A DNA stretch of 64,000 bases from Microcella alkaliphila (GTDB taxonomy: Bacteria > Actinomycetota > Actinomycetes > Actinomycetales > Microbacteriaceae): contig NZ_AP017315.1 in NCBI RefSeq assembly GCF_002355395.1, positions 186,001-250,000 of the forward strand. Reading direction: 5' to 3'. The position numbers were made by a program, and so were the translations under genes. Of this stretch, positions 17,686 through 26,631 are shown one piece after another (the stretch's first letter is position 1; each line of letters opens with the position of its first letter). The notes beneath the pieces were generated by a model that had not been told where the DNA came from, did not search any database, and saw only the letters and a program-made list of their open reading frames with translations.

Positions 17686-18839
17686 GCGGCGGCCGCCCCG
17701 CCGTCATGGTTCTTGCGGCGGCGTGCTCTCTGGTTTCGAAGTTGCTGTTCCAGCTTCGCCTCGAGCTCGCGGCGTTCCGTCTCGGCGCCTTCATCGATGC
17801 GGATGTCGTCGAGCAGTTCCCGGTCGATGGCCTCTCGCCCGGTGCGGATCGCCCGGGATGCGCCGCGACGAATCAAGTCCATCAAGGATCCGATGTTGCC
17901 GGTGGTCCGGGCGAACAGGTATCGGGACAGGTCGACCAGCATGCCGGGGCGGGCGTCGGTGAGGACGAGGGCTTGTTCGATGCCGAACAGCAGCCGGTCC
18001 CACTCCTCCCTTGCTCGTTTGTGGGTGAGGGTGAACGGGCTCAACCCGAGCACGGTCCACCGGCGGAAGGTCTGCGCCATCGCCGCCTCCTTACCGGTCT
18101 CCCCTTCACCGACCAGGCCGCGGGCGCGAAGAGCGACACCGGCGAACAAGAAGGTTGCGTTGTACTCGTTAGCGAGCCACTTCAGCTGGTTCGCGACCTC
18201 GACCCCGTCGCGGGTGCGCATGTTCAGGAAGTGCAGGTCGTCGACGATCACCAGGCGGGTGTCGTGGCGTTCGATGCACTCCGCTGCCGCCCGCGCCAGA
18301 TCTCTGCCCGCCATCGACCGGTGGAGGATGCCGGCGGTGGCGGGGTGGGCGTAGAAGCCGAGGATCATCATGTGCAGACCCTTGATCGTCAGCCTCCCCG
18401 TCAGCGTCACATGGCACACCGGCAGGTGCCGCACATCCCTGTCCGTGTCCAGCCAGTCCCCGGCCTCCGCGACCCGCTGCTGATGGAAGACACGACCAAA
18501 GTTGTTCACCACCGTCGACTTCCCCAATGCAGGCGGTGCGTCGATCGCCGCGGCGGACTTGACCCGGTCGGAGTCCTGCAGGTTGGAGTCGAGGATGTCC
18601 GCGAGCTGGAGCTCGATGTCCTCGACCTGTCGGGTGCGCAGCAGGATGTTCGCGTGCCACACCCGTCGCTCCAAGTCATATCCGGCCCGCTCGTGAGCGG
18701 GTAGCGCAGCGAGTTGCTCACGCGTGAGCTGTTCTGGGCGCGGCCGGGGTAGACGTTCGGCGAAGTCCTTCCACCCCTCATACGTGGACAGACTCCGCTG
18801 CCGCACCGAGAACTGCGGCTCAATGGTCGGAGTGGTCAT
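17682..18839 (-). CDS. tnsC: TnsC/TniB-family AAA ATPase transposition regulator
   Basis: This 385-residue ATPase is the transposition regulator of a Tn7-like system. The Walker A motif is APPALGKST (residues 101-109), Walker B is LVIVDD (196-201), and a sensor-like SRYLFARTTGNIGSL follows, with a basic C-terminal tail. The family bridges the target selector (TniQ) and the transposase (TnsB). It overlaps tnsB and tniQ by 4 bp each. The first Walker A residue is Ala where Gly is usual; this is common in TniB relatives and does not suggest inactivity. Confidence 0.9.
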   Translation of the reverse strand: MTTPTIEPQFSVRQRSLSTYEGWKDFAERLPRPRPEQLTREQLAALPAHERAGYDLERRVWHANILLRTRQVEDIELQLADILDSNLQDSDRVKSAAAIDAPPALGKSTVVNNFGRVFHQQRVAEAGDWLDTDRDVRHLPVCHVTLTGRLTIKGLHMMILGFYAHPATAGILHRSMAGRDLARAAAECIERHDTRLVIVDDLHFLNMRTRDGVEVANQLKWLANEYNATFLFAGVALRARGLVGEGETGKEAAMAQTFRRWTVLGLSPFTLTHKRAREEWDRLLFGIEQALVLTDARPGMLVDLSRYLFARTTGNIGSLMDLIRRGASRAIRTGREAIDRELLDDIRIDEGAETERRELEAKLEQQLRNQRARRRKNHDGGAAAA

Positions 18840-20989
18840 CGGAGCATCTCCATAGGGTCGAAGTGATAGTCCGACCGGATCATGGGATCGTCGATGTCGT
18901 CCGCATCATCGTCGTCCCCGGTCTCGGGTAGGTCGACCCGCCTGCGGGGATCGCGGACAGAACCGGTCAGCTCGGACGCGAGGTCAGATCCTGCGGTGAG
19001 CTCCGCGTCGAGCATCCGCTGCACGGTGCGCAGCGACCACACGCCCTCGGGGTCTGGGTTCTGCTCATCCAGCCGGGCTGCCATCCGGGAGCTCATCCGC
19101 CGCTCCGACGGGGTCAACCCACGGCCGGCGCCCCAGTCCTCGAGCAGCTGCGCGGCGACGTCGTCGACCTGGGAGGGGCGGCCCTGCCGGATCGCGATCT
19201 TCTTCGCATACTCCAGCGCGTCCAGGCTGAACGGCACATCGAACGCGCCCTTGTGCTCCCACTCGAGCGTGTGCCAAGTGTGATCTTCAGGGTCGTGGAA
19301 GTAGATCTTCGTCAGATCGTCCGGGTTCACCACGAACGGCCACTCCGTGCCCTTATCGCGGCGGATGGACCGGGCACGGTTGCGGTACTTCGCGACCGAC
19401 TCGCCGGTGTAGCGGAGCTTGTGGATCTCCACGCCATAGTGGTTGAACTGCCGCTTTACCACGGGGAGCAGCTCGAGGAGGACGTTGCGGTCAGTCGGCA
19501 GCCGCAGCCGGCCGGCCACGGCGACGCCCTGGTCGTAGCGTTCGGCGGGGCTCAGCTTCACACCCGGCAGGCTGGAGTCCTCAAGAGAGTCGTGCGGTCG
19601 GACGTGGTAGACGGTGGCGATCCATTCGCGGATGATCTGCTCCAGCTGCGGGACCGTGTAGACGGCTTCGCCTTCGACGTCCTCCCCCCGGCCAGACACG
19701 TCGGCGCCCTTGTATCCCGGGAGCTCCTGCAGGAACGTGTCGAGAGTCTTGAACAACCGCTCCACCGGGCTCTTGTCGGTCGGCTGGTAGATCCTCGCCG
19801 GCTGGATCGAGATCCCCAGACGGGCGCACGCACTGGTGACATGCTCGGACAGGTAGGGGGCGCCGTGGTCGACGATGATCGTCTCAGGCAGAATCCCGGC
19901 GCGCACGAACCGCGGAACCCTCGTCCTGGTCGGATCGACCAGCACGGTACCCGGGAGGCCGTGATAGGGCCATCGTGCGGAAGTGCCCCAGTCCGGCGGG
20001 GTGTCGAACGGCTGGCACGTCTCCATCAGCACCCCTGCGACGTCGATCGACTTGGTCGAACCGGGGGTGAGGCGCACGCCGAGGACACACCTCGAGTAAA
20101 GGTCCATCGCCACGGTCAGGTCCGCGCACACCCACTTCCCCGTCACCGGGGCGACCGCGAATACGTTCAGCGGGGTGGTGTCCATCAGCACGTACTCGCC
20201 CGGCCTCGTCGCAGACAGTCGCCCGTAGGGTGCCGGTGGACGATTCGCGTTGGATCGCTTGCGTTTCGTACTGCCCGTGAAGGTGGCCAGACCGCGGCTG
20301 AGCTCGTCGAGGATCTTGTAGGCGGCGCTGCGAGATGGCTCCGACACCACACCCGGCCCGTGGGTACGCTCGACGCGCGCGTGGACGCGGCCGATGATGA
20401 CACTCTTTGCGACCTTCGACTCCGCTGTCTGCTCGTCGATCACCTCTCGCGCCGCCGTCACCCACCGGTCATCGAAGTTCACCAACGACATCCCCGGCTG
20501 GGCGCTGCGGCAGTCCACCATCCCCACTTCACCAGCGTCCTTGTACTGAGCGACCCACCGTGCGATGGTCCGTCTTCCCTTCCCGAGTTCGACGGCTTTC
20601 GCGGCGACCCGTTCGCTCAGGCTGCGTGAGGGATGGAATTCGAGGCGTGGTTCGCCCTCGCGGGCGATGTCGTTCGTGCCGGACTTGTACCCGGTAAGCA
20701 CTTCACGGATGTGATCGGACCGTTCCGCGGACCTCGCCTTGACGGAGTCGGTCGCATCCGACCAGATCACCGCCAACGGTGTCCCCTGTTCCTCCTCCCG
20801 GGTGCGGCCGGGAATGTGGGCTCGACCGCCCTCGTTCGGCGGTCGCAGCACATCCACCATTCGCAGGCGGCGCGACCGGCCGGCCCGGTCGCGGGTGATG
20901 ATGGCACCATCGCAGATCTCCACGATGGTGCACGGCTCACCGTCGTAGACGAGATCCGATCCGGCCTGCAGCGTCCATGTCGTGCTCAT
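18836..20989 (-). CDS. tnsB: TnsB/TniA-type DDE transposase
   Basis: This 717-residue transposase has an intact DD(35)E triad: Asp270 (VLMDTTPLN), Asp374 (IIVDHGAPY) and Glu410 (DKSPVERLF), in an RNase-H fold, after winged-helix DNA-binding domains that contain TIARWVAQYK, and followed by the beta-barrel and acidic C-terminus. The acidic end (DDDDADDIDD) resembles the C-terminal hook that binds TnsC. The ATG at 20989 follows AGGAG; an in-frame codon at 21013 gives an 8-residue extension without support. The first 50 residues are matched by the preceding small gene. Confidence 0.93.
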   Translation of the reverse strand: MSTTWTLQAGSDLVYDGEPCTIVEICDGAIITRDRAGRSRRLRMVDVLRPPNEGGRAHIPGRTREEEQGTPLAVIWSDATDSVKARSAERSDHIREVLTGYKSGTNDIAREGEPRLEFHPSRSLSERVAAKAVELGKGRRTIARWVAQYKDAGEVGMVDCRSAQPGMSLVNFDDRWVTAAREVIDEQTAESKVAKSVIIGRVHARVERTHGPGVVSEPSRSAAYKILDELSRGLATFTGSTKRKRSNANRPPAPYGRLSATRPGEYVLMDTTPLNVFAVAPVTGKWVCADLTVAMDLYSRCVLGVRLTPGSTKSIDVAGVLMETCQPFDTPPDWGTSARWPYHGLPGTVLVDPTRTRVPRFVRAGILPETIIVDHGAPYLSEHVTSACARLGISIQPARIYQPTDKSPVERLFKTLDTFLQELPGYKGADVSGRGEDVEGEAVYTVPQLEQIIREWIATVYHVRPHDSLEDSSLPGVKLSPAERYDQGVAVAGRLRLPTDRNVLLELLPVVKRQFNHYGVEIHKLRYTGESVAKYRNRARSIRRDKGTEWPFVVNPDDLTKIYFHDPEDHTWHTLEWEHKGAFDVPFSLDALEYAKKIAIRQGRPSQVDDVAAQLLEDWGAGRGLTPSERRMSSRMAARLDEQNPDPEGVWSLRTVQRMLDAELTAGSDLASELTGSVRDPRRRVDLPETGDDDDADDIDDPMIRSDYHFDPMEMLR

Positions 20990-21009
20990 AATCGCTCTCC
21001 TATTTGGTG

Positions 21010-21423
21010 TCACGCCGCCTGCGGCGGGGTGGTCTCGGGTGCAGTGAACAGGTGAACGACCGGCCGCGCCGGAACACTGCGACGATCGACTCGCTCGCCG
21101 AAAACTTCGTGGGCATACTCGTCGACATCGTGCAGGTACGCGACCGCTCTCTCCCGATCAGTTGGCGCAGTGCGGCGCCTCGGGGGTGTCAGGCCAAGCG
21201 CCGCGCACGCCTGAAGGGTCGCGTCCGAGCACGACTCCACCGCCGACGCTGCGGGAGCCTTCCGCGTCGCGATGTCCTCGAGGACCTGCTCGGTCCAGAG
21301 GCGGCGGATGTGTCCGCCGCGATCTCGGACGACCACGGTTCCGCCCAGAACACGGACCACCGTGAAAGGTTCGCCTCGGTGGGTGAAGGTGCTCCCGCGG
21401 CGCAAGAGTTCGTGGCTGCTCAT
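21010..21423 (-). CDS. Small protein related to the TnsB N-terminal domain
   Basis: This 137-residue protein sits between tnsA (4-bp ATGA overlap) and tnsB (20-bp gap). Residues 7-50 line up with TnsB residues 6-49: both share a Gly-Ser, then GEP, then a T-x-V, then RDR-x-G, then RRL and a VL. A second match follows at the SDAT tetrapeptide in both. It therefore looks like a stand-alone copy of the TnsB head (about residues 1-105) that gained its own C-terminal tail (VVHLFTAPE). I do not know a named family for it. It could bind transposon ends, compete with or help TnsB, or adapt TnsA to TnsB. The start ATG at 21423 follows TTGGAG. Confidence 0.75.
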   Translation of the reverse strand: MSSHELLRRGSTFTHRGEPFTVVRVLGGTVVVRDRGGHIRRLWTEQVLEDIATRKAPAASAVESCSDATLQACAALGLTPPRRRTAPTDRERAVAYLHDVDEYAHEVFGERVDRRSVPARPVVHLFTAPETTPPQAA

Positions 21424-22142
21424 GTCGGCTCCAAGAGGGTTGTCGTGTTCAACAGGTGGGTGAGGTCCGTGCGCAGCTGCCTTGTCCACAGCAGATGCAG
21501 CACGAGGGAACGAGCGGCCCGCGGGTCACCCGCGATCGGGGCGGCGGCGCGTGCCGCTTCCCCGAACGTCATCGGAGTTCGCAGTTCGTCAATGACCGCG
21601 GCGATCTCCGCGTCGACGAACTGGAACCGGCGCCGGTATCCGGCGAGGAACTGCACATTGGCCAGCAGCACCCGGTCCGGTTCCGACTGCACCCGGTACT
21701 CCCACCCGTGCGCTTCGAACACGCGCCGCGACCACGACAACGAGTCCCGCACCTTCGGCAACTGCAGCTTCTCGGCAGGCTTCACATCCACCACGCACAC
21801 CGAGCCATCCGTGTGCGTGATGAGGTAGTCGGGGATGTGCTTGCGGGGCGTCCCCCGGTCGAGGCCTTCAATGAGGAAGGGCTGCGAGAGGATCCACTCC
21901 ACTCGGGGGTCGAAGTCAGTCAATAGGAGATTCGCGTACTCGAGTCGTGACTCGTACCCGACCGGGGCGTCCATCGTCGCCGACCAGTAGCTGCCGGAGA
22001 AGTGGCGTTGCTTCCTGTACCAGCGGAACACCCGCCACGGAACCGCCGTGTCGAACATGCGCAGCCGCACGTCCCCCAATGAGAAGACGTCGACGAGATC
22101 CTCCGACCTGCGGATCCGGACCATCGACGCCGGCCCGGTCAC
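21420..22142 (-). CDS. tnsA: TnsA-type endonuclease
   Basis: This 240-residue protein has the TnsA endonuclease core: Glu64 in YESRLEYANLL, Asp105 in KHIPDYL, and VDVK with Lys121, the E-D-(x)K arrangement of restriction-enzyme-like nucleases. A winged-helix-like C-terminal part (LRTPMTFGEAARA) follows. TnsA cuts the 5' ends of the element so that, with TnsB, it moves by cut-and-paste. GTG at 22142 (after GAAGG) or ATG at 22124 are possible starts; the frame to 22277 runs into non-conserved sequence. It is the first gene of the operon, next to the presumed right end. Confidence 0.85.
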   Translation of the reverse strand: MTGPASMVRIRRSEDLVDVFSLGDVRLRMFDTAVPWRVFRWYRKQRHFSGSYWSATMDAPVGYESRLEYANLLLTDFDPRVEWILSQPFLIEGLDRGTPRKHIPDYLITHTDGSVCVVDVKPAEKLQLPKVRDSLSWSRRVFEAHGWEYRVQSEPDRVLLANVQFLAGYRRRFQFVDAEIAAVIDELRTPMTFGEAARAAAPIAGDPRAARSLVLHLLWTRQLRTDLTHLLNTTTLLEPT

Positions 22143-22498
22143 CGCACTACGACCTTCGCCGTCCCCTGCGGCCCCATCAACCCGAACTGACTCAGAGGCC
22201 CCTTCGGGGTTCGGTGGCCGGCGGTGAACATGTCGCCATCGTGGTCGCTGCACAACCGGCAACGGAATGCACGCCACTCACATGAAATCGGCTTCTACGA
22301 TTCAGGAATACACAGTTGACTTCGGGCCTTCTTCGGTATACCCGATTCCCGAATTAGGTAGTAGTGAATGTGACGTTCACTGTAGTGTATGTCACATAGA
22401 TAACACACCCTCAGCCCAACAAATATAGGGGTCGTCGACCCGCGGATTCTCGGCTCAGATTGAGGCTTCACGGGACCGGGTGTGCGACACTCAAGGAC
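22143..22498. promoter_or_regulatory. Gap upstream of tnsA and the winged-helix gene
   Basis: This 356-bp gene-free stretch lies between divergent genes and is clearly richer in A+T than its surroundings at 22300-22440. It should hold the tns operon promoter, the promoter of the winged-helix gene, and probably the right end of the transposon. It contains the nested palindrome at 22368-22397. I saw no further exact repeats of more than about 8 bp that would mark TnsB sites. Confidence 0.5.
22368..22397. promoter_or_regulatory. 30-bp nested palindrome
   Basis: Two concentric inverted repeats share one centre (between 22382 and 22383): outer ATGTGAC / GTCACAT and inner CACT / AGTG, with 3-bp spacers that do not pair and a 2-bp middle. 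That is 22 of 30 positions symmetric. It lies about 225 bp before tnsA and about 108 bp before the winged-helix gene. A dimeric regulator site is likely. Confidence 0.6.
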
Positions 22499-22504
22499 AT
22501 GACG

Positions 22505-22819
22505 ATGGTTGAGCCGATCGCGCCGGAGGACTCCCGGCTGGTCTTCGGAAACAGCCACATGGTCACAGTCATGGTCGAGATCGCTTCGCTTCATGGCGAG
22601 ACATTCTCATCCAAGCTCATCGCCGACGCCACACGCCTGTCTCCCGGCATCGTGCACCCCCTCATCCAGAAGCTGCTACGCGCGAAGTTCATCGAGTTCG
22701 TCGAACGCGTCCCGGGGGAACGGACCATCCTTTACCGCGTTCGAGAGAACCCATGGTGGGAGGCCGCGAGCCAGTACACACGGGATCGCGAAGCCACCGA
22801 CCGGGCGCAAGCAAGCTGA
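22505..22819 (+). CDS. Small winged-helix DNA-binding protein
   Basis: This 104-residue protein has one winged-helix domain: MVTVMVEIASLHGETF, then SKLIADATRLSPGIVHPLIQKLL as the recognition unit, then FIEFVERVPGERTILYRV as the wing. The ATG at 22505 is favoured because AAGGA lies 7 bp upstream; an ATG at 22499 is too close to that site. It is divergent from tnsA across the gap that holds the palindrome, so it may control the tns operon or itself. It converges with the large ATPase gene, with 24 bp between. Confidence 0.75.
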   Translation: MVEPIAPEDSRLVFGNSHMVTVMVEIASLHGETFSSKLIADATRLSPGIVHPLIQKLLRAKFIEFVERVPGERTILYRVRENPWWEAASQYTRDREATDRAQAS

Positions 22820-22843
22820 ACCAGGAGACGCAGGTCCGACGGC

Positions 22844-25800
22844 TCAACCGGGGTCCGCACTGCCCTCGTCTAGCGGGTGCCTCATCCACACGCGAGTGTT
22901 GTGCGGGTCTGCTGTCCACGACGAAACCGGCCCTGCCCCGTCCGCCTCAAGCACATCCAGTGTCGGCGCAAAATCGGGCGAGGCTGGGATATCGACGTAC
23001 CCGCGGTTGCGCTCCACGAGGCGCGAGTAGGGCTCAGGTAGAGCACGGACGTGAGCGACAACCGCTTCGAATCCCAGGCTTGCCGCGCTACTACTGAGCA
23101 CCGCGACCTTTGCGCGGGTCGCAGCCGCCTGATTGTGGATGACCTGGACGGTGTCGGCGGGGAACACGAAGGGTCTGACCTGCGCCCACTCGCCCAGCGC
23201 TTCTGCAACGTCCACGCCTTGCCATGCAGGATTGCCCGGAAGATTCTCGGCGATCGCGACCTTGATCTCGTCGGGAACGTGCGGGTTGCCGACCAGGCGC
23301 GCCAGGAGTGGCTCGCTGAGGGTCAGCGACAGGAAGTACTCGGTCACGGTGGGGGACGTGGCGACGAACGCCTCCTGCGCCGCGACCGAGCGGGCAAGCG
23401 TGTTGAAGGTGTTGGCGTTGTCGTCGAGCAGGCTTGCGCGCATCAGCGCGGCGATCAGCTCTGGTTCCCGGGACGTCTCCCGGGTCACCTGCACGATGTC
23501 GACCAGCTGCCCCACGAGGCGGACCCGTACATCCACGGTCAGCTCACGCTCGTTCACGATCGCCGCGGCCAACGAGTGCCGTTGGCCCACGTCCGCATCC
23601 GTCGGGACCTCAAGGTCTGGAGAGGCTTGAAGGTAGGAAACCAGTTGGTCATCGGGTGCCCGGTCGCTGATGTAGCTGGTCACGTTCGCGAAGGTGAGCG
23701 GGAACCGGCCCCCCGCGGCCAGCGTCGCGAGCACATCCTCGGGCACATCATGGATGTCATCGACCCGGAGCTCTCGGGGCATCCGCTTCTCCACGTCGAT
23801 GGATCGTCCAGGCGCGGCGCGCTCGACCGCGGACATCACCTCGACGATCATCTCCGCGGCGGAGACGCTCGGCCGTTGGGTCTCATCGAGCACGGCCAGG
23901 TAATCGTCGAAGAAATGCATGACGTGGTCGAAGGTCGGATCATCCAAGTTCAGGATCGTGTCCAGCGAGATGTTCTCGCCCTCGCCGACGGCCACCTCGA
24001 GGTTGGCTGTGGTCACGTCATACTGGCGTGCTGCGATCACCGCCTCCTGCGCCGAGCGAGACAGTCCGTCCAGAGCGGGGAGGCGGACGCCGAGGCGTTG
24101 CAGCGCTGCCACAGCCCGCTGTGGTGAACGAGCGGGATCGACCAGCTCGGGCACGTCCAGGCGCGTCGCGGCGATCGTTCCTTTCACCGGGTCCGACAGG
24201 TGGTAATCCAGCTCCGGGTCCACCCCGCAGAAGGCAGCCGTTACGAGGGAGTCCTTCACCTCGAGCAGGTCAGCAAGGTCCGCCTCGAGGAAGTCGAAGA
24301 TCGCGGTCCAGTGAGGAGCGAGCCTTCGGACGAGGTTCGTTGGGTCGGCGCCCTGCCGCAGGTAGGCCTTCAGGAACGCGACGCCCTCGGTGTTCCCCGT
24401 GGCGAGCAGCCGCACGTTCGTGTCAAGTCGCGCGTCGTCATCGGCAAGGAGATGATCGTAAATGGCAACGTTGAAGATGCCGATGGACTCGAAGACATGC
24501 TCGCCACCCATCGACAGCACCGTGATGACTTCGTCCGCGGAGAGTGGAAAGTTGGTGTCCGGGCTCTCGGTCTGCAGGTGCTGGACGACATAGGTCATCG
24601 CTCTTGCGGACGCGACGACACCATAGAACTGCGACGCGTAGAGCGGGTAATTCCGATCAAGCCGGCCGTCACAGACCAGATCGGTGAGAAGCGGGTCACG
24701 GACGACGGTCGCCTTCACCCAGGCGGCGAAGTCGACGTCCTCCCCGTCCAGTTCCAGCGGAATCCGCGGTTCGGCTAAGTCGACGAAGTCGGCTGTGCGA
24801 AGCCATTGCTGATCCTGGCGGATCTTCTCGATCGCCCGATGCGAATCCCCGGACGCGCGTGCTATCCAGCTGGTGGGGACCAACGAGCCGAGGTCATCGC
24901 GCAGATCCGATGCGCTGAGGGTGAACGCGGCATCCGAGGGGTCGCGGATCTCGACCGGCCGACCGGAATCTATCGCTGCCTGCCAGAACTCAACCGTCAT
25001 GACCTCGTTGATCGTCCACTGCCGTCCGGCAATCCAGTACGTCACATCGTGTGAACGGCGGCCCATCCGTAGAAGCCAGCGTTCCACGATGCGCTGCAAG
25101 GCCGCGCCGAGTTGCTCGGCACGATCCGTCGTCGCGACATGAGGCACCTGCGAGGCCTCAAGCTCTGCGAGTGAGTCTGCGAGGGTCGCCAGTCCCGCGG
25201 TGATGATGCGCCGCGACCGTCGGTAGATCGTGTCCAAGACGCTCGCGCCCACGCGAATCTGCTCGAAGTCCTGCAGGTGGGTGTTCTTGTAGGCGACGAC
25301 AGCGAACAGGCCGCTCGGGGTGAGGCCGCGCAGGGCGCCGGGGGCGATGATGCGCGCGCGGAACACCCGATACTCGTTGGCGATGTTGTGCAGAAGTCGC
25401 ATGTCGGTGACGTGCTTTGCGACAACGCGGATCACATCGAAGGACACCTCAGGGTCGATCCTCCGCATCATCTCGGACAGCAGGTCCGCTGAAGAGCGGT
25501 GCGTGATGAACGGGACGATCGGGATGACAAGCTCGAAGAACTTCGTCCTCTGCGTCGCCGGCTCCGACAGCACACGATCCGCCTGCCATACACCCGGGTC
25601 CACGTCCGTGGCGCCGGGAGCTTCCTCACCCGCGCGCTTGCGGCGCGCTTCCTCCAGGTCCTCGAAGATGCTGTCCCGCACCGCATAGATGAAGTGGACC
25701 GGCCTGTTGCGTAGCTGGCCGGAGGAGTTGAGCAGCGTATTCAGCTCACGCAGCGACGCATAGATGCTCGGGTCTTCGAAGCGGTCCAGGTCCTCGATGA

Positions 25801-26506
25801 CCACGACATCGCGCCCGGTCATCTCGAAGAAGTAGACGATCTCATCGAGGTACTCGTCGAAGTAGCTGCCCTCAGCGTCACCGGTCAAACTCACGGACGT
25901 CGCCGCGGTGCCGAGTTTGTCGATCCTCACCCTGTTCGAGAGCAACACCTGCGCAGTGAAGGCAGCGGCGGCCGAGATCAGACCGATCACAGCCAGGATC
26001 ACGGGACGACGCCACTCCTCGTCCGGGCCCAGCTGCAGCGGTGCACCCCAGCCCGTGACCCAAAACACCGCGACAACCAGCACTCCCATCAGAACGGATG
26101 TCAGCGCCGCGCGCCGTTTCGGCAGTCGACTGATGCGCCGGAAGCGAGACCCGGGCACCCTGCTCGGGCGCTCACGGTACAGAAGCTGCTTGACAATCTC
26201 CTTCTGGATGTAGTTCGTAAGCTCGTTGCTCTGCTTGTCGAACGGCTGCACGCCGACATCGCTCAGCGACGACAGCGAGATCTCCACAACCCTCGCCGGC
26301 AGCCGATCACGTACTCCCGCCAGAACGCTGCTCTTCCCGCTCCCATAACCACCGGTCAGAGCAATGTTCCACACGCGCGCACGACGTGGGTCATCCTCGA
26401 GCAACGAGACAAGCTCGTCGCTGTACATCTGGTGCTGCTCGGCCACATGCTCCGGCACCAACGGCACCAGACCAAGGCCATCCCTACTCGACACCGCGTC
26501 CGACAT
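22844..26506 (-). CDS. YobI-like membrane-associated P-loop NTPase
   Basis: This 1220-residue protein has an N-terminal P-loop domain with Walker A GGYGSGKS (residues 52-59) and Walker B VVVIEDLDRFED near residue 240. Two adjacent hydrophobic segments (about 130-155 and 167-190) sit inside the NTPase region, as in KAP/YobI-type ATPases, which are membrane-tethered. The 800-residue C-terminal part is helical and repeat-like without a recognised catalytic motif. Relatives have been proposed to act in conflict or defence systems; that role here is inference, supported only by location on an accessory island beside a transposon. ATG at 26506 (GGAG upstream) is preferred over GTG at 26509. Confidence 0.7.
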   Translation of the reverse strand: MSDAVSSRDGLGLVPLVPEHVAEQHQMYSDELVSLLEDDPRRARVWNIALTGGYGSGKSSVLAGVRDRLPARVVEISLSSLSDVGVQPFDKQSNELTNYIQKEIVKQLLYRERPSRVPGSRFRRISRLPKRRAALTSVLMGVLVVAVFWVTGWGAPLQLGPDEEWRRPVILAVIGLISAAAAFTAQVLLSNRVRIDKLGTAATSVSLTGDAEGSYFDEYLDEIVYFFEMTGRDVVVIEDLDRFEDPSIYASLRELNTLLNSSGQLRNRPVHFIYAVRDSIFEDLEEARRKRAGEEAPGATDVDPGVWQADRVLSEPATQRTKFFELVIPIVPFITHRSSADLLSEMMRRIDPEVSFDVIRVVAKHVTDMRLLHNIANEYRVFRARIIAPGALRGLTPSGLFAVVAYKNTHLQDFEQIRVGASVLDTIYRRSRRIITAGLATLADSLAELEASQVPHVATTDRAEQLGAALQRIVERWLLRMGRRSHDVTYWIAGRQWTINEVMTVEFWQAAIDSGRPVEIRDPSDAAFTLSASDLRDDLGSLVPTSWIARASGDSHRAIEKIRQDQQWLRTADFVDLAEPRIPLELDGEDVDFAAWVKATVVRDPLLTDLVCDGRLDRNYPLYASQFYGVVASARAMTYVVQHLQTESPDTNFPLSADEVITVLSMGGEHVFESIGIFNVAIYDHLLADDDARLDTNVRLLATGNTEGVAFLKAYLRQGADPTNLVRRLAPHWTAIFDFLEADLADLLEVKDSLVTAAFCGVDPELDYHLSDPVKGTIAATRLDVPELVDPARSPQRAVAALQRLGVRLPALDGLSRSAQEAVIAARQYDVTTANLEVAVGEGENISLDTILNLDDPTFDHVMHFFDDYLAVLDETQRPSVSAAEMIVEVMSAVERAAPGRSIDVEKRMPRELRVDDIHDVPEDVLATLAAGGRFPLTFANVTSYISDRAPDDQLVSYLQASPDLEVPTDADVGQRHSLAAAIVNERELTVDVRVRLVGQLVDIVQVTRETSREPELIAALMRASLLDDNANTFNTLARSVAAQEAFVATSPTVTEYFLSLTLSEPLLARLVGNPHVPDEIKVAIAENLPGNPAWQGVDVAEALGEWAQVRPFVFPADTVQVIHNQAAATRAKVAVLSSSAASLGFEAVVAHVRALPEPYSRLVERNRGYVDIPASPDFAPTLDVLEADGAGPVSSWTADPHNTRVWMRHPLDEGSADPG

Positions 26507-26556
26507 CACTCACTCCAGATCAAAGACACGGACACGGTCGACGGTGTCCACGGCAC

Positions 26557-26583
26557 TTGGCACAAATGCCAAATGCATGCCAA
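26557..26583. promoter_or_regulatory. TTGGCA/TGCCAA repeat upstream of the YobI-like gene
   Basis: TTGGCA at 26557-26562 is followed by its inverse TGCCAA at 26567-26572 and by a second TGCCAA at 26578-26583. The cluster sits in the 125-bp gap between the end of dnaB and the start of the ATPase gene, where that gene's promoter must be. An operator is likely; the factor is unknown. Confidence 0.4.
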
Positions 26584-26631
26584 CTACCCGTGGAAAATGC
26601 CATCTTCGCGTGGAACCTACACGGCCAGCCG

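Larger units (their letters stand above)
14783..22498 (-). mobile_element. Tn7-like transposition module (ends not resolved)
   Basis: The operon tnsA, TnsB-head paralogue, tnsB, tnsC, tniQ, two small genes is complete and all catalytic residues seen are intact. In Tn7-type elements tnsA lies nearest the right end, so that end should fall in 22143-22498 and cargo should extend to lower coordinates, possibly including the phosphoesterase (14032) and the 13490 gene. I could not find matching terminal repeats or TGT...ACA ends by eye on the low-coordinate side, so the limits given are the genes plus the upstream gap, not element borders. No CRISPR-Cas genes are present. Confidence 0.75.

Noticed and set aside
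14783..22498. CRISPR-associated transposon
   Set aside because: tnsA-tnsB-tnsC-tniQ are present, but no cas genes or direct-repeat arrays were seen, and TniQ is long with its own HTH units.
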